From Thiobacillus sp. (lineage in GTDB: Bacteria > Pseudomonadota > Gammaproteobacteria > Burkholderiales > Thiobacillaceae), in contig JAUYCF010000002.1 of the NCBI GenBank assembly GCA_030692355.1, forward strand, positions 1-49,947: a DNA stretch of 49,947 nucleotides, in the 5' to 3' direction. Under the pieces are notes generated by a model that did not search any database, had not been told where the DNA came from, and saw nothing but the letters and a program-made list of their open reading frames with translations. Shown one piece after another: positions 19,785 to 26,816 of the stretch; position 1 is the stretch's first letter, and each line of letters begins with the position of its first letter. Both the position numbers and the translations under genes were made by a program.

Positions 19785-19886
19785 TGCGGATGAAGCGGAC
19801 TTGTTTCCTACAAGGTGATGGAAGTGTCAAAAAGACAAAATATATAAGCAGGCCAAAAATCGCCCGCTTTATCCGCATCATCCGCA
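19776..19886. repeat. Long inverted repeat after the helicase gene; candidate origin
   Basis: Left arm 19776-19799 (TGCGGATGATGCGGATGAAG...) and right arm 19863-19886 are reverse complements at 22 of 24 positions, with a 63-nt AT-richer spacer containing AAAATATATAAG. The left arm itself holds the tandem GCGGATGAT/GCGGATGAA. It begins within the last codons of the helicase gene. The layout (iteron-like repeats plus an AT-rich stretch next to a helicase) fits an origin; a long hairpin or operator is the alternative. The whole gap 19785-19989 has no convincing ORF. Confidence 0.5.
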
Positions 19887-19989
19887 CGGCCAAAAGGTAC
19901 TCCCTGGCCGCAACCCGCGCGGGTGATACGACGGTCGTTGTATTTCCAGGGTGTGAACCGCGTGCTTAGGCAACACGGGTGCTGACGAT

Positions 19990-20679
19990 ATGACGAACCG
20001 CGCGAAACATGACGCCACCACCCAGCCGGAGCTGGGTTTCCTGGCGAACCACAAGGAGCTGCTCGCGATCCGCATTCGGCCTGCTGAATTCGCGCGGCTG
20101 CTGGGCGTATCGAAACAGACCGTCTCGACCTGGATTCGCGACGGCAAAGTGACGATCAACACGCTCGACGGCCTACTCGACGTGCGCCGCGCCATCCAGG
20201 ACGTGCTGCGCAACACCAGCCCCGGCCGGCTGCGCTCGCGCGTGCTGCGCCAGGCTGTGACGGATGCGCTGGCGCTGCGGCAGAACCTTGCCAGCGCCGA
20301 GGATCGCGCCGTCGCCGCCGAGCTGGAACTGGGAAAAGCCCGCTCGATGGTCGACCACCTCAACAAATGGATCGAGGCCGGCGACCGAAGCGCGGCGATC
20401 CTGAAGGACATGATCGTCGATCGCGCCGACGAGCTGCGCGCCGCCCCGACCGATACCTGGGCCGCCATCCTGACCCGCCTTGCACTGGATGCCGATGATG
20501 CCGCCGACGCGCTGCCCGATCCCGCCGACGCGCAGCCCGCAGTCGTCCCGGATGGCTGGCTGGCCGATCTGAAACTGGACCCCGCAGTCGCCGCCGAATT
20601 GGCCGCGATGAATGCCGCGCTGGATACGCTTGACGCCCCGCGCGCTACTCACGAAAACGGAGGGGGCGGGGGCGAATGA
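19990..20679 (+). CDS. HTH protein, Nu1-like (terminase small subunit-like)
   Basis: A 229-residue protein. Residues ~30-80 (RPAEFARLLGVSKQTVSTWI, then DGLLDVRRAIQDVL) form a clear helix-turn-helix/winged-helix of the kind found in Nu1-type terminase small subunits. A helical, possibly coiled-coil region follows (ALALRQNLASAEDRAVAAEL) and then an acidic Ala-rich part. In a phage this position, before the head genes, suits a DNA-packaging recognition subunit. No large terminase is present in the element, so a packaging role would require a helper phage's motor. A plain regulator remains possible. Its stop overlaps the next start. Confidence 0.6.
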   Translation: MTNRAKHDATTQPELGFLANHKELLAIRIRPAEFARLLGVSKQTVSTWIRDGKVTINTLDGLLDVRRAIQDVLRNTSPGRLRSRVLRQAVTDALALRQNLASAEDRAVAAELELGKARSMVDHLNKWIEAGDRSAAILKDMIVDRADELRAAPTDTWAAILTRLALDADDAADALPDPADAQPAVVPDGWLADLKLDPAVAAELAAMNAALDTLDAPRATHENGGGGGE

Positions 20680-21122
20680 GCCGCGATGCTTTCGAAATTG
20701 CCGAGAGCATTGCAGCCGGCCAGCCGCCTGATTCGGTTGCCTTGGAGTGGCTCGCATCCGGCCTGCGCAAGTGGGGGCGCGGCGTGCCGCTGGAGGCTGC
20801 GCTTGGCTTGAACCATGCCGGGCGGAAGCGCCAGCGCAATGTTGAATTGCGGGCCGCTGCCGAAGCCATATGCGCCGGGCGTGATATGTCAGACAACGAT
20901 CTGGCCGGCGAACTGGCGGCGCGTTTGCAGCGGTTCACCGTCGACAAGCTGCCCCGGTACTGGCGCACCGGCGACGTGAGCGGGTTCGATGCCGTCGAGC
21001 ATCGTCTTCTGGCCGCCGTCTTGACTGGCGCCCCGCCGACCTCAAGCAAAAAAAACCTGTACCGCATCATCGAACGCGAGCCTGGACAAGAAACGGCTTC
21101 GCTTGTCCAGGCGGACGGTTGA
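20676..21122 (+). CDS. Hypothetical protein
   Basis: A 148-residue protein starting within an ATGA overlap with the HTH gene. It is rich in Ala/Arg and predicted helical (IAESIAAGQPPDSVALEWLA), with no metal, nucleotide or membrane motif I can see. The C-terminus (SSKKNLYRIIEREPGQETAS) is basic. No family is recognised. Its position between the Nu1-like and capsid-like genes suggests a link to head assembly or packaging, which is inference. Confidence 0.65.
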   Translation: MSRDAFEIAESIAAGQPPDSVALEWLASGLRKWGRGVPLEAALGLNHAGRKRQRNVELRAAAEAICAGRDMSDNDLAGELAARLQRFTVDKLPRYWRTGDVSGFDAVEHRLLAAVLTGAPPTSSKKNLYRIIEREPGQETASLVQADG

Positions 21123-21157
21123 CGATGGCGCTACCCCAACCACTAAAGGAAAACGAA

Positions 21158-22186
21158 ATGACCCCGACCGATTTTATTCAGGCCCACCGCGACGCCGTTC
21201 TGATCCGCGCAGGCGCGCTGAATCCGAACGCGCCTATCTGCCACCCGCAAGCCGCTGCCGTCGCCGTGAGCGCCGAGCCGTTGCTGCCGGCGTTGGCAAA
21301 ATTCTGTTCTGACTTGGCAGACTCTCGCCGTGGTGCGAGCGCGGCCGTCCGGGCAAAAGGGTCCGGCTTCAGCACGCCTGATTTCGGGAACGCCCTGGCT
21401 GACGCCGTGCGAGTTGTTACGCAGGCCCGCATGGCCGCCCACATGCGCCATGAGATTTTCTGCAAACCGATGCCGGTTGTCGACTATAAGCCGCAGCGGT
21501 TTCCGATGCTTGCTATCGGCGCCGATCTGGAGTTTCTGGGCGAGAGTTCCGAAGCCCCTGAAGCGATGGTGAGCGATGAGGCGGGCGCGCTCGCGGGGCT
21601 GGGCAGGTATGGCCGCAACGTTTTGATATCGCGCCCCGTGCTGATCAATGACGACATTGGGCTGATCATGGCCACGTTTGAAAACTTCGGCACCGCCGCC
21701 GCGCGGGTTGAAGCGAAGCTGGCGTACGCGCTGATCGAATCAAATGTGGTTTTATCGGACGGCGAAGCAATGTTCGACCCCTTGCAGGGGAACGTCCTGG
21801 CGTCCGCCCTGGCCGAGTCCACGCTTGGCACGGCGATGGGAATGCTGCGGGCGATGCCCGACCCCTTCGGCGAGACGCTCGACCATGATCCCGCTGTCCT
21901 GGTTGTCGAGGGCGCGCTTGAGCTGCTCGCTCGCCGCCTGGTGCGCGAAGCTGGGCTTGAACTCGAAGTCGTCGCATCGTCGCGGTTGCCCTCCGGGCGC
22001 TGGTATCTGCTGCCAAACCCCGAAGTCGCGCCCGTCATTGGCGTCTTGCGCATGGCCGGCTCGAAGTCCCCCGTGTCGATCGACGCCGGCCGCGATGATC
22101 TCGGGCGCGACGGTACGCTGATCGCCGTGCGCGCAAATGCCGCTGTAGTGCCCCTGAATCGCATCGCCATTAAGGGAGGTGCGTAA
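21158..22186 (+). CDS. HK97-fold phage major capsid-like protein
   Basis: A 342-residue protein that by eye follows the capsid half of the prohead-protease/major-capsid fusion family of Mu-like and Burkholderia/Ralstonia phages. Matching landmarks in order are GFSTPDFGNALADAV, VVDYKPQRFPML, LINDDIGLIMATFENFGTAA, MFDPLQGNVLASALAESTLG, a LVVEGALELLARRLV segment where the family has LIVPxALExxAExL, LEVVASSRLPSGRWYLLPNP, and a C-terminal beta segment. Unlike the family norm there is no protease domain. The ATG at 21158 follows AAAGGAAAACGAA; ATGs at 21119-21125 are alternatives. It could self-assemble into small capsids or supply a size-redirecting shell; neither is tested. Confidence 0.72.
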   Translation: MTPTDFIQAHRDAVLIRAGALNPNAPICHPQAAAVAVSAEPLLPALAKFCSDLADSRRGASAAVRAKGSGFSTPDFGNALADAVRVVTQARMAAHMRHEIFCKPMPVVDYKPQRFPMLAIGADLEFLGESSEAPEAMVSDEAGALAGLGRYGRNVLISRPVLINDDIGLIMATFENFGTAAARVEAKLAYALIESNVVLSDGEAMFDPLQGNVLASALAESTLGTAMGMLRAMPDPFGETLDHDPAVLVVEGALELLARRLVREAGLELEVVASSRLPSGRWYLLPNPEVAPVIGVLRMAGSKSPVSIDAGRDDLGRDGTLIAVRANAAVVPLNRIAIKGGA

Positions 22187-22686
22187 TGTTCGGCCGGGAC
22201 TCTAGCGATCTTGCCGGCCTGGCGCGTGCTTACGTCGGCGCGGCGAAGGCGTACAAAAACGCCGAGACCGCGCTTATTCGGGCACTGGACGCGCTGGCTG
22301 CTGCCCGTGAGGGCGATTGCCCCGGCGATATCACCCGCACCCGCCAGGCGGCAATCGAGGCGGACAAGGCGGCGGGCATCGCCTGGGATGAAGCGGAAGT
22401 TGCCCGCCGCGCTTTCTGGCGCCAGCGGGCTGCCGAGCACGAAGCAAGAGTCGTTGCCGAGTGCGTGCCGATGCTGGTTCAACTCAGTGCTTATCAGCGG
22501 TTTGCCGGTCTTTCTGCAATCCCGCCCGAGCACCTGTTGCGCCACCACCTGATAGCCCCGCAAGCCCACATCGAGCCGGAAGGCGACGTGCGCATCGAGC
22601 CGCTGGACAGCCCGGCTCTGGATCGCGCCAACGATGAAATCATTGCGCCCCAATCGGGCTGGAAAATGCCAGCCCGCAAGACCTGA
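22186..22686 (+). CDS. Hypothetical protein after the capsid gene
   Basis: A 166-residue Ala-rich, mostly helical protein (ARAYVGAAKAYKNAETALIR) that overlaps the capsid stop by one base. A second part (AYQRFAGLSAIPPEHLLRHH) is less charged. No family is recognised. In phages a small helical protein after the capsid gene is often a head-completion or scaffold-related factor; here that is only inference from position. Confidence 0.65.
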   Translation: MFGRDSSDLAGLARAYVGAAKAYKNAETALIRALDALAAAREGDCPGDITRTRQAAIEADKAAGIAWDEAEVARRAFWRQRAAEHEARVVAECVPMLVQLSAYQRFAGLSAIPPEHLLRHHLIAPQAHIEPEGDVRIEPLDSPALDRANDEIIAPQSGWKMPARKT

Positions 22687-22694
22687 CCGAATCT

Positions 22695-22838
22695 ACGGCG
22701 CAAACGCGCCGTGCATGTGCCGCTTGGGTGAGAGAGCCGACCCATAGCCCAGCGGTAAGACCTCCTGAAACATGGGTACGGCAGGCAGGCGACGGCTGAT
22801 CGCCTGGAACCGCCCCCCTCCCGCCTAAAAGCCGGGAG
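22695..22838 (+). ncRNA. Structured intergenic region, three hairpins
   Basis: The 182-bp gap holds three stems: ACGGCGC/GCGCCGT (22695-22712, loop AAAC), ACCCAT/ATGGGT (22740-22745 with 22772-22777) enclosing TAGCCCAGCGGTAAG, which resembles a tRNA D-arm, and CTCCCG/CGGGAG (22818-22838). None is followed by a U-run, so they are not intrinsic terminators. This could be a leader or a small structured RNA for the protease gene at 22869. The RNA call is tentative. Confidence 0.3.
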
Positions 22839-22868
22839 TACGGCGCACCCTCAAACTGGAGCACACCA

Positions 22869-23483
22869 ATGAAACCAACCATCGAACCGATACCGCCCGA
22901 TGCCATCAAGCGCCGGGTTTTCGGCATCCATTCGTGGCCGCTTGCGGGCGCTGGCGACGTCGCCGTGCACGAGGCTGGACACGTTGTGGTGGCGCTGTCC
23001 CTGGGGGGCCTGCCTGTGTATGGCGCGCGCATCGCCCCTGACGGCGCAACAGGCCAGGCAGGCGTGCTGTCCCCTGTGGGCGAGACCGTCGCCACCGCCG
23101 CCACGCTGCCGCCGCCGGAACACGTTGCTGACATTTACCGGCAGGCCGCGCCGCTTGTTTGGCCGGATCTGCCGCCAGCCGAGGCCGCGCTGAATTACGC
23201 CGTCATGCTGGTGGCTGGCAGGCAAGCTGAGCTGATCGCCGCCGGCATCCGGCTTGGCGGCGAGCTGCGTATCCATGACGCCGATCACCAGTGGGGGCGG
23301 GCGATCCTGGCCGCCGCCGAAATGCGCCTGGCGATGACCTGGGCGCAGCGCATGGCCCGCCACTTGCTCACGTGCCGCTGGCCCGAGGTTGAGGCCATCG
23401 CCGCCGAGCTACGCGCGACGGGCACCTGGACCAACCCTGACGCATGGGTGCGCCAATCAAGAAACCCCTCAACCACCGGATAA
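22869..23483 (+). CDS. Stand-alone M41 (FtsH-like) zinc metalloprotease domain
   Basis: A 204-residue protein with HEAGH at residues 34-38 in VAVHEAGHVVVALSLGG, the exact FtsH-type zinc motif, and a later AGRQAELIAAGI followed by an acidic site (D137/D139 in RIHDADHQWGRAIL), where FtsH carries its third zinc ligand. There is no AAA+ ATPase domain and no membrane segment. It is therefore a minimal M41-like protease. Its place between capsid-like and tape-measure-like genes suggests cleavage of virion or element proteins, perhaps filling the missing prohead protease role; it could also act on a host or helper protein. Both are inference. Confidence 0.75.
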   Translation: MKPTIEPIPPDAIKRRVFGIHSWPLAGAGDVAVHEAGHVVVALSLGGLPVYGARIAPDGATGQAGVLSPVGETVATAATLPPPEHVADIYRQAAPLVWPDLPPAEAALNYAVMLVAGRQAELIAAGIRLGGELRIHDADHQWGRAILAAAEMRLAMTWAQRMARHLLTCRWPEVEAIAAELRATGTWTNPDAWVRQSRNPSTTG

Positions 23484-23493
23484 GGAACGAATC

Positions 23494-25182
23494 ATGGCCA
23501 ACCCAATCACCAAAATAATCCTCACCGCCGTCGACCGCACCAAGGCCGCATTCGGCTCGGTCAAGGGCGGCCTGGACTCAATCGGCAGCAGCGCACTTGG
23601 GCTGAATTCCGCAATCACCAGCATCTTCGCCGGCTTGTCCGTGCTCAAGATCGCCGGCGACTTCAAGCTGCTGATCGATCGCATGGATAAGGCCGGCGAA
23701 TCGGCGGAACGCATTGGTACCAGCACGGCGAACTTCACCGCGCTCGGCTATGCCGCGAAGCTGTCGGCGTCGTCGACCGAAGAACTGGAAGACGGGTTGC
23801 TCAAGCTGTCCCGCTCGCTCGATGCCGCCAAGTCTGGCGCCGGGCCGGCTGCCGAGGCGTTCAAGGCGCTGCGCATCGACCCGGCGCAGTTCAGCGACCC
23901 GTCCGATGCGCTGCTGGCGCTTTCTGAACGCTTCGCCGAGATGCCGAACGGGGTGAACAAAACGGCGCTGGCAATGGCCATCTTTGGAAAAACCGGCGCC
24001 AACCTGATTCCGATGCTGAACCAGGGGCGCGACGGCATCGCACGGCTTACGGATGAGGCGCGCGAGCTAGGCGAGGTATTCGACGACGAGGCATCGGGCG
24101 CTGCCGGGCGATTTAACGACAACCTGGACCGCCTGAAGGCGAGCAGCGCAGGGCTGGGCATTACTGTGGCGACCAAGCTGATGCCGTCCCTGAATCAGTA
24201 TCTGGGCGCGATGGATGACGTGATTCGCAAGGGCTCGCTGATCGACAAGATCGCCTTCTTCGGCGCCGGCTTTATCAGTGAGGAAACCCTGAACCGTATC
24301 AGTGACGCCGGCGAACGCGTGCAGGACTACGACACGAAAATTTTCAAGCTGCAGCAACAGCTTCTCGAATTGCGGCGCGTCGAATTGGCCGGCTCGCCCA
24401 ATATTAAAATCTGGGAAGATCGGATTGCCGCCCTTGAAAAAACCCGTGGAACCTTGATCGCGGCAGAGAAAAAAGCCAACGCGGACCGGAAGAAAAATAG
24501 TGACGAAACCAGCGCTTCGATCATCGGCAACTACGAAGATGAAGCGAAGGCCTTCAAGAAATCCGCCAGTGAAAAAATCAGCGATGCCGAGCGCCTTAAG
24601 GACGCGCTGAATTCGGCCTTTTCTCAAGCGCTCGGTGAAGATGAGCAGTACACGCGCGAGGCCGCCAAGCTGCGCGCGAAGGCCAGCAGCGGCCCGTCTG
24701 GCGACAGCGAGGAATCAACAAGGGGGGACGCCACGATTGCAGCAATGAAGCTGCAGCGCTTGAAAGAAAACGGGGATCCTGAAGAAATCCGCGATCAGGC
24801 CGAGGCCGTCCGTGACTTGGCGTCACGCCTGGAAGATCAAGAATATGCTTCGTGGCTTGTTACGCAGGCCACGCTTGCAGAAGCCAAAGCGGCGGAAATA
24901 TCTGCCGCGGCAGCGCGTGAACGTGCTGAGGGCTTGGCTGAGCAAATGCGCGCCAACGATGCGCGGCTTGAGGGGTACGGCAAAGTCCTGGAAGAGGTCA
25001 ACAAGCCTGTAGCGCTCGATATCGTCTCGACCGCACAAACGGAAGCTTCCCTGTCGGCATTGCGCGAGGCGAAGGGGTTGATCGAGTTCATCAACAGCAC
25101 CCCCTTGAAATTAGGCACTGCGGCTGGCGATGTGGCCGGGGCGCTGCGCACCGCCGCGCTGCAACACGGCGGGCGTAGATGA
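23494..25182 (+). CDS. Phage tail tape-measure-like protein
   Basis: A 562-residue helical protein starting at MANPITKIILTAVDRTKAAF, a typical tape-measure opening with a repeated helical pattern. Then come GAGPAAEAFKALRIDPAQFS and ALAMAIFGKTGANLIPMLNQ, both hallmarks of phage tape-measure/TP901-core segments. Residues ~290-520 are long charged coiled-coil (KIFKLQQQLLELRRVELAGS). The protein is shorter than most tape measures. No chaperone, tube or baseplate genes accompany it, so it may act with a helper's tail or have a new role. AAGGAA lies upstream of the ATG. Confidence 0.75.
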   Translation: MANPITKIILTAVDRTKAAFGSVKGGLDSIGSSALGLNSAITSIFAGLSVLKIAGDFKLLIDRMDKAGESAERIGTSTANFTALGYAAKLSASSTEELEDGLLKLSRSLDAAKSGAGPAAEAFKALRIDPAQFSDPSDALLALSERFAEMPNGVNKTALAMAIFGKTGANLIPMLNQGRDGIARLTDEARELGEVFDDEASGAAGRFNDNLDRLKASSAGLGITVATKLMPSLNQYLGAMDDVIRKGSLIDKIAFFGAGFISEETLNRISDAGERVQDYDTKIFKLQQQLLELRRVELAGSPNIKIWEDRIAALEKTRGTLIAAEKKANADRKKNSDETSASIIGNYEDEAKAFKKSASEKISDAERLKDALNSAFSQALGEDEQYTREAAKLRAKASSGPSGDSEESTRGDATIAAMKLQRLKENGDPEEIRDQAEAVRDLASRLEDQEYASWLVTQATLAEAKAAEISAAAARERAEGLAEQMRANDARLEGYGKVLEEVNKPVALDIVSTAQTEASLSALREAKGLIEFINSTPLKLGTAAGDVAGALRTAALQHGGRR

Positions 25183-25397
25183 TGGAAGCCTGGATGGTTC
25201 CCACCAGCGTGTGCGTTTTTGCTCTGGCGAAAACCAGTGAGGGTATGACGGAGGTACAGCGGCGTCACCTCTTTCAATTTTTTATTCGGCTGCTCAATGG
25301 TTCGATCAAGGCTCAGCGCCTGGCGGACCGCTTTGATGCCGGCGAGATCGACGGCGACACTCTGTTGGAAATAATTGGTAAGCCGCGCGAACGTTGA
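25179..25397 (+). CDS. Small hypothetical protein
   Basis: A 72-residue protein coupled to the tape-measure-like gene by ATGA overlap. The N-terminus is mildly hydrophobic (AWMVPTSVCVFALA), and the rest is helical and charged (FQFFIRLLNGSIKAQRLADR). No family is recognised. Confidence 0.55.
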   Translation: MMEAWMVPTSVCVFALAKTSEGMTEVQRRHLFQFFIRLLNGSIKAQRLADRFDAGEIDGDTLLEIIGKPRER

Positions 25398-25509
25398 ATT
25401 TTCTTTGAAGCGAGCGTACTCTGGCGAAACCAACAATCCCGTTGGTGGCGGTGCGACCAAGAGTTGAAGCTCGGGGCCGCACCTAATCACATTGCAAAGG
25501 ATCTGCAAA

Positions 25510-25791
25510 ATGACTGAAAGCATTTTATCCTACCCCGACCTGATCAGCGATCTTGGCCATGAAGCCGACGTTCTAAAAACGGGTCTTGACCTTTTGGAGA
25601 GCACGTTCGAGTTCAACTGCGCCGACGAAGCGGCAGCCAGCGCGGCGCAGCAGCGGCTGTATTTCATCGCCGGCGCCCTGAGCGAGTCGCAAAAGCGGTT
25701 TCAAGAGGTTGCCGCACACCTGGCCGTACACGCCGATGCCTTGCGGCAGCAGAGACGCGAAGCCCGCAACCAAGAAGGAGTTGCGGCATAG
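25510..25791 (+). CDS. Small hypothetical protein, last gene of the element
   Basis: A 93-residue acidic helical protein (ADVLKTGLDLLESTFEFN..., ending AHLAVHADALRQQRREARNQ). The ATG at 25510 is preceded by AAAGGA with 8-nt spacing. The 112-bp gap before it contains short stems (CCAAC/GTTGG; GGTGCG/CGCACC) and may be a leader or promoter. The separate start suggests independent expression from the long operon. No family is recognised. Confidence 0.6.
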   Translation: MTESILSYPDLISDLGHEADVLKTGLDLLESTFEFNCADEAAASAAQQRLYFIAGALSESQKRFQEVAAHLAVHADALRQQRREARNQEGVAA

Positions 25792-25812
25792 CCCAGCACT
25801 ACCACCCTCAAG

Positions 25813-25836
25813 AACCCGGCCGCGCGCCGGGTTTTT
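25813..25836 (+). terminator. Intrinsic terminator of the element
   Basis: The stem AACCCGGC/GCCGGGTT (25813-25833) with a CGCGC loop is followed by TTTTTT. It lies 22 bp after the last stop codon and before attR, so it ends the element's operon. Confidence 0.85.
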
Positions 25837-25896
25837 TGTGCTTCATGCTTTGTGGCTAAATGTGGCAAAATGCGGCTAGCAGAGGCTCCACAAGGC

Positions 25897-25942
25897 CTGT
25901 TAATCCGCAGGTCCCTGGTTCGAGCCCAGGTCGGGGAGCCAA
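25897..25942 (+). repeat. attR: 46-bp direct repeat of the tRNA-Asn 3' half
   Basis: Exact copy of 15658-15703. The upstream half of the tRNA is missing, so this is not a second tRNA gene. It marks the right end of the integrated element. Confidence 0.95.
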
Positions 25943-25950
25943 ATACGAAG

Positions 25951-25976
25951 AGCCTCGCAGCGATGCGGGGCTTTTT
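25951..25976 (+). terminator. Terminator-like hairpin after attR
   Basis: Stem AGCCTCGCA/TGCGGGGCT with a GCGA tetraloop (25951-25972) followed by TTTT. It may be the original terminator of the tRNA-Asn transcript, displaced by integration, or belong to the older insertion remnant. Confidence 0.65.
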
Positions 25977-26147
25977 CAATTCTGTCCCGCCGTAGCCAAA
26001 TCGTAGCCGGCTTTCGGGAACAGTTTGGTCAAGCAGATATGTCCCACAAGAAAGCACGCTCGGACCGCCTCATCGGTTCGCTTCAGGCCTGACCCTTCAG
26101 CGATGGGCGATCCCATCGGGTTTCCAGCAATAGAAGGAGCAATACCA

Positions 26148-26687
26148 GTGACCAACGCACAACGCCGGGCAGCATGGCATGCCAGCCGCAAGGCTGAAAT
26201 GGATCCGTTACGTAGCGACAGCAAGCCTGAGCCAATGCCCAGCAACGCGTTCTGCCCCCATGAGGCTGGCGCGTATTACCTTGCGGCCGTGGGTACGGTC
26301 GGCACGTTCAAGATGTTCGCCAGGGACCTCAAACCGCCCGTTTACACCTACGGCATCACCACCATTCGTTTTGAACTGGATCCTGATACCGGCAAATGGG
26401 TCTGGTTTGATGGCGAGAGAAATCAATCCCCGCGCAAGACCCAGGATGGTTGGCGTCTTGGCAGCAAGCGGCTGCACGACACGCGCGAAGGCGCGGAGGC
26501 CGAGGTTCAGCGCGAGATGGTCAAGAATGGCGACCGCGTGACCAAGGTGCATGACCTGCCCGACGATATGGCTGCGCTGAAAAAGATCCGTAGCGCCAAC
26601 CACCCCGACCGCAACGCCGATGTTGACCAGGATCTCTATCAGGCTGTGGTCGAGAAGCTGGACAGGATGCGCACGGCGACCCAGTGA
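26148..26687 (+). CDS. Hypothetical protein with partial J-domain-like C-terminus
   Basis: A 179-residue protein read from the GTG at 26148, which has AAGGAGC 7 nt upstream; the longer reading from 26025 lacks such a signal. The middle (YYLAAVGTVGTFKMFARDLK) and a WFDGERN segment have no family I recognise. The C-terminus, LKKIRSANHPDRNADVDQDL then YQAVVEKLDRM, carries an HPD tripeptide between two helices as in J-domains, but without helix I. It lies alone between attR and a third, decayed att copy, so it is probably cargo of an older element. Function unknown. Confidence 0.6.
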   Translation: MTNAQRRAAWHASRKAEMDPLRSDSKPEPMPSNAFCPHEAGAYYLAAVGTVGTFKMFARDLKPPVYTYGITTIRFELDPDTGKWVWFDGERNQSPRKTQDGWRLGSKRLHDTREGAEAEVQREMVKNGDRVTKVHDLPDDMAALKKIRSANHPDRNADVDQDLYQAVVEKLDRMRTATQ

Positions 26688-26719
26688 ACCATACCGAAGC
26701 CTGACAGGCGTTCGACTCT

Positions 26720-26764
26720 CTGTTCATTCGCAGGTCCATGGTTCGAATCCAGGTCGGGGCGCCA
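26720..26764 (+). repeat. Degenerate third att copy (old attachment site)
   Basis: Over 45 positions it matches the tRNA-Asn 3' half at 39, with substitutions scattered through both stems and loop (for example T-loop GGTTCGAATCC). It has no tRNA 5' half. With attR at 25897 it brackets a ~0.8-kb segment, as expected for a decayed tandem insertion at the same tRNA. Confidence 0.75.
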
Positions 26765-26790
26765 GAACACAGCAACAGAAACAAGTATTC

Positions 26791-26816
26791 AAGCCATCCT
26801 TTGGGGTGGCTTTTTT
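26791..26816 (+). terminator. Intrinsic terminator
   Basis: Stem AAGCCATCC/GGGTGGCTT (one loop of TTTG) followed by six T's. It comes 27 bp after the degenerate att copy and could be the original downstream border of the tRNA-Asn unit. Confidence 0.7.

Larger units (their letters stand above)
15658..25942 (+). mobile_element. Integrated capsid-encoding, satellite-like element at tRNA-Asn
   Basis: A ~10.3-kb element bounded by 46-bp attL/attR repeats, with all genes on the plus strand and many start/stop overlaps. In order: integrase, small ORF, excisionase-like ORF, small ORF, primase-type zinc finger, AAA+ helicase-like protein, long inverted repeat, Nu1-like HTH protein, small ORF, HK97-type capsid-like protein, small ORF, structured intergenic region, M41-like protease, tape-measure-like protein and two small ORFs, then a terminator before attR. 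I see no large terminase, portal, prohead protease of known type, tail sheath/tube/baseplate, lysis gene or conjugation gene. It is therefore neither a complete phage nor an ICE. A phage-satellite or domesticated phage origin fits best. Confidence 0.85.

Noticed and set aside
19775-19969. 64-residue ORF after the helicase gene
   Set aside because: It is created by the inverted repeat (MRMMRMKR and RFIRIIR mirror each other) and has no ribosome-binding site.
22740-22838. A tRNA gene in the element's intergenic region
   Set aside because: A D-arm-like segment is present, but no acceptor stem of 7 bp, no T-arm GGTTCRA and no CCA fit around it.
25897-25942. A second tRNA-Asn gene
   Set aside because: Only the 3' half is present; the upstream sequence cannot form the acceptor and D stems. 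It is attR.
15658-25942. The island as a conjugative element (ICE) or complete prophage
   Set aside because: No relaxase, type IV coupling or secretion genes, and no terminase large subunit, portal, tail tube/sheath or lysis genes are present between the att sites.
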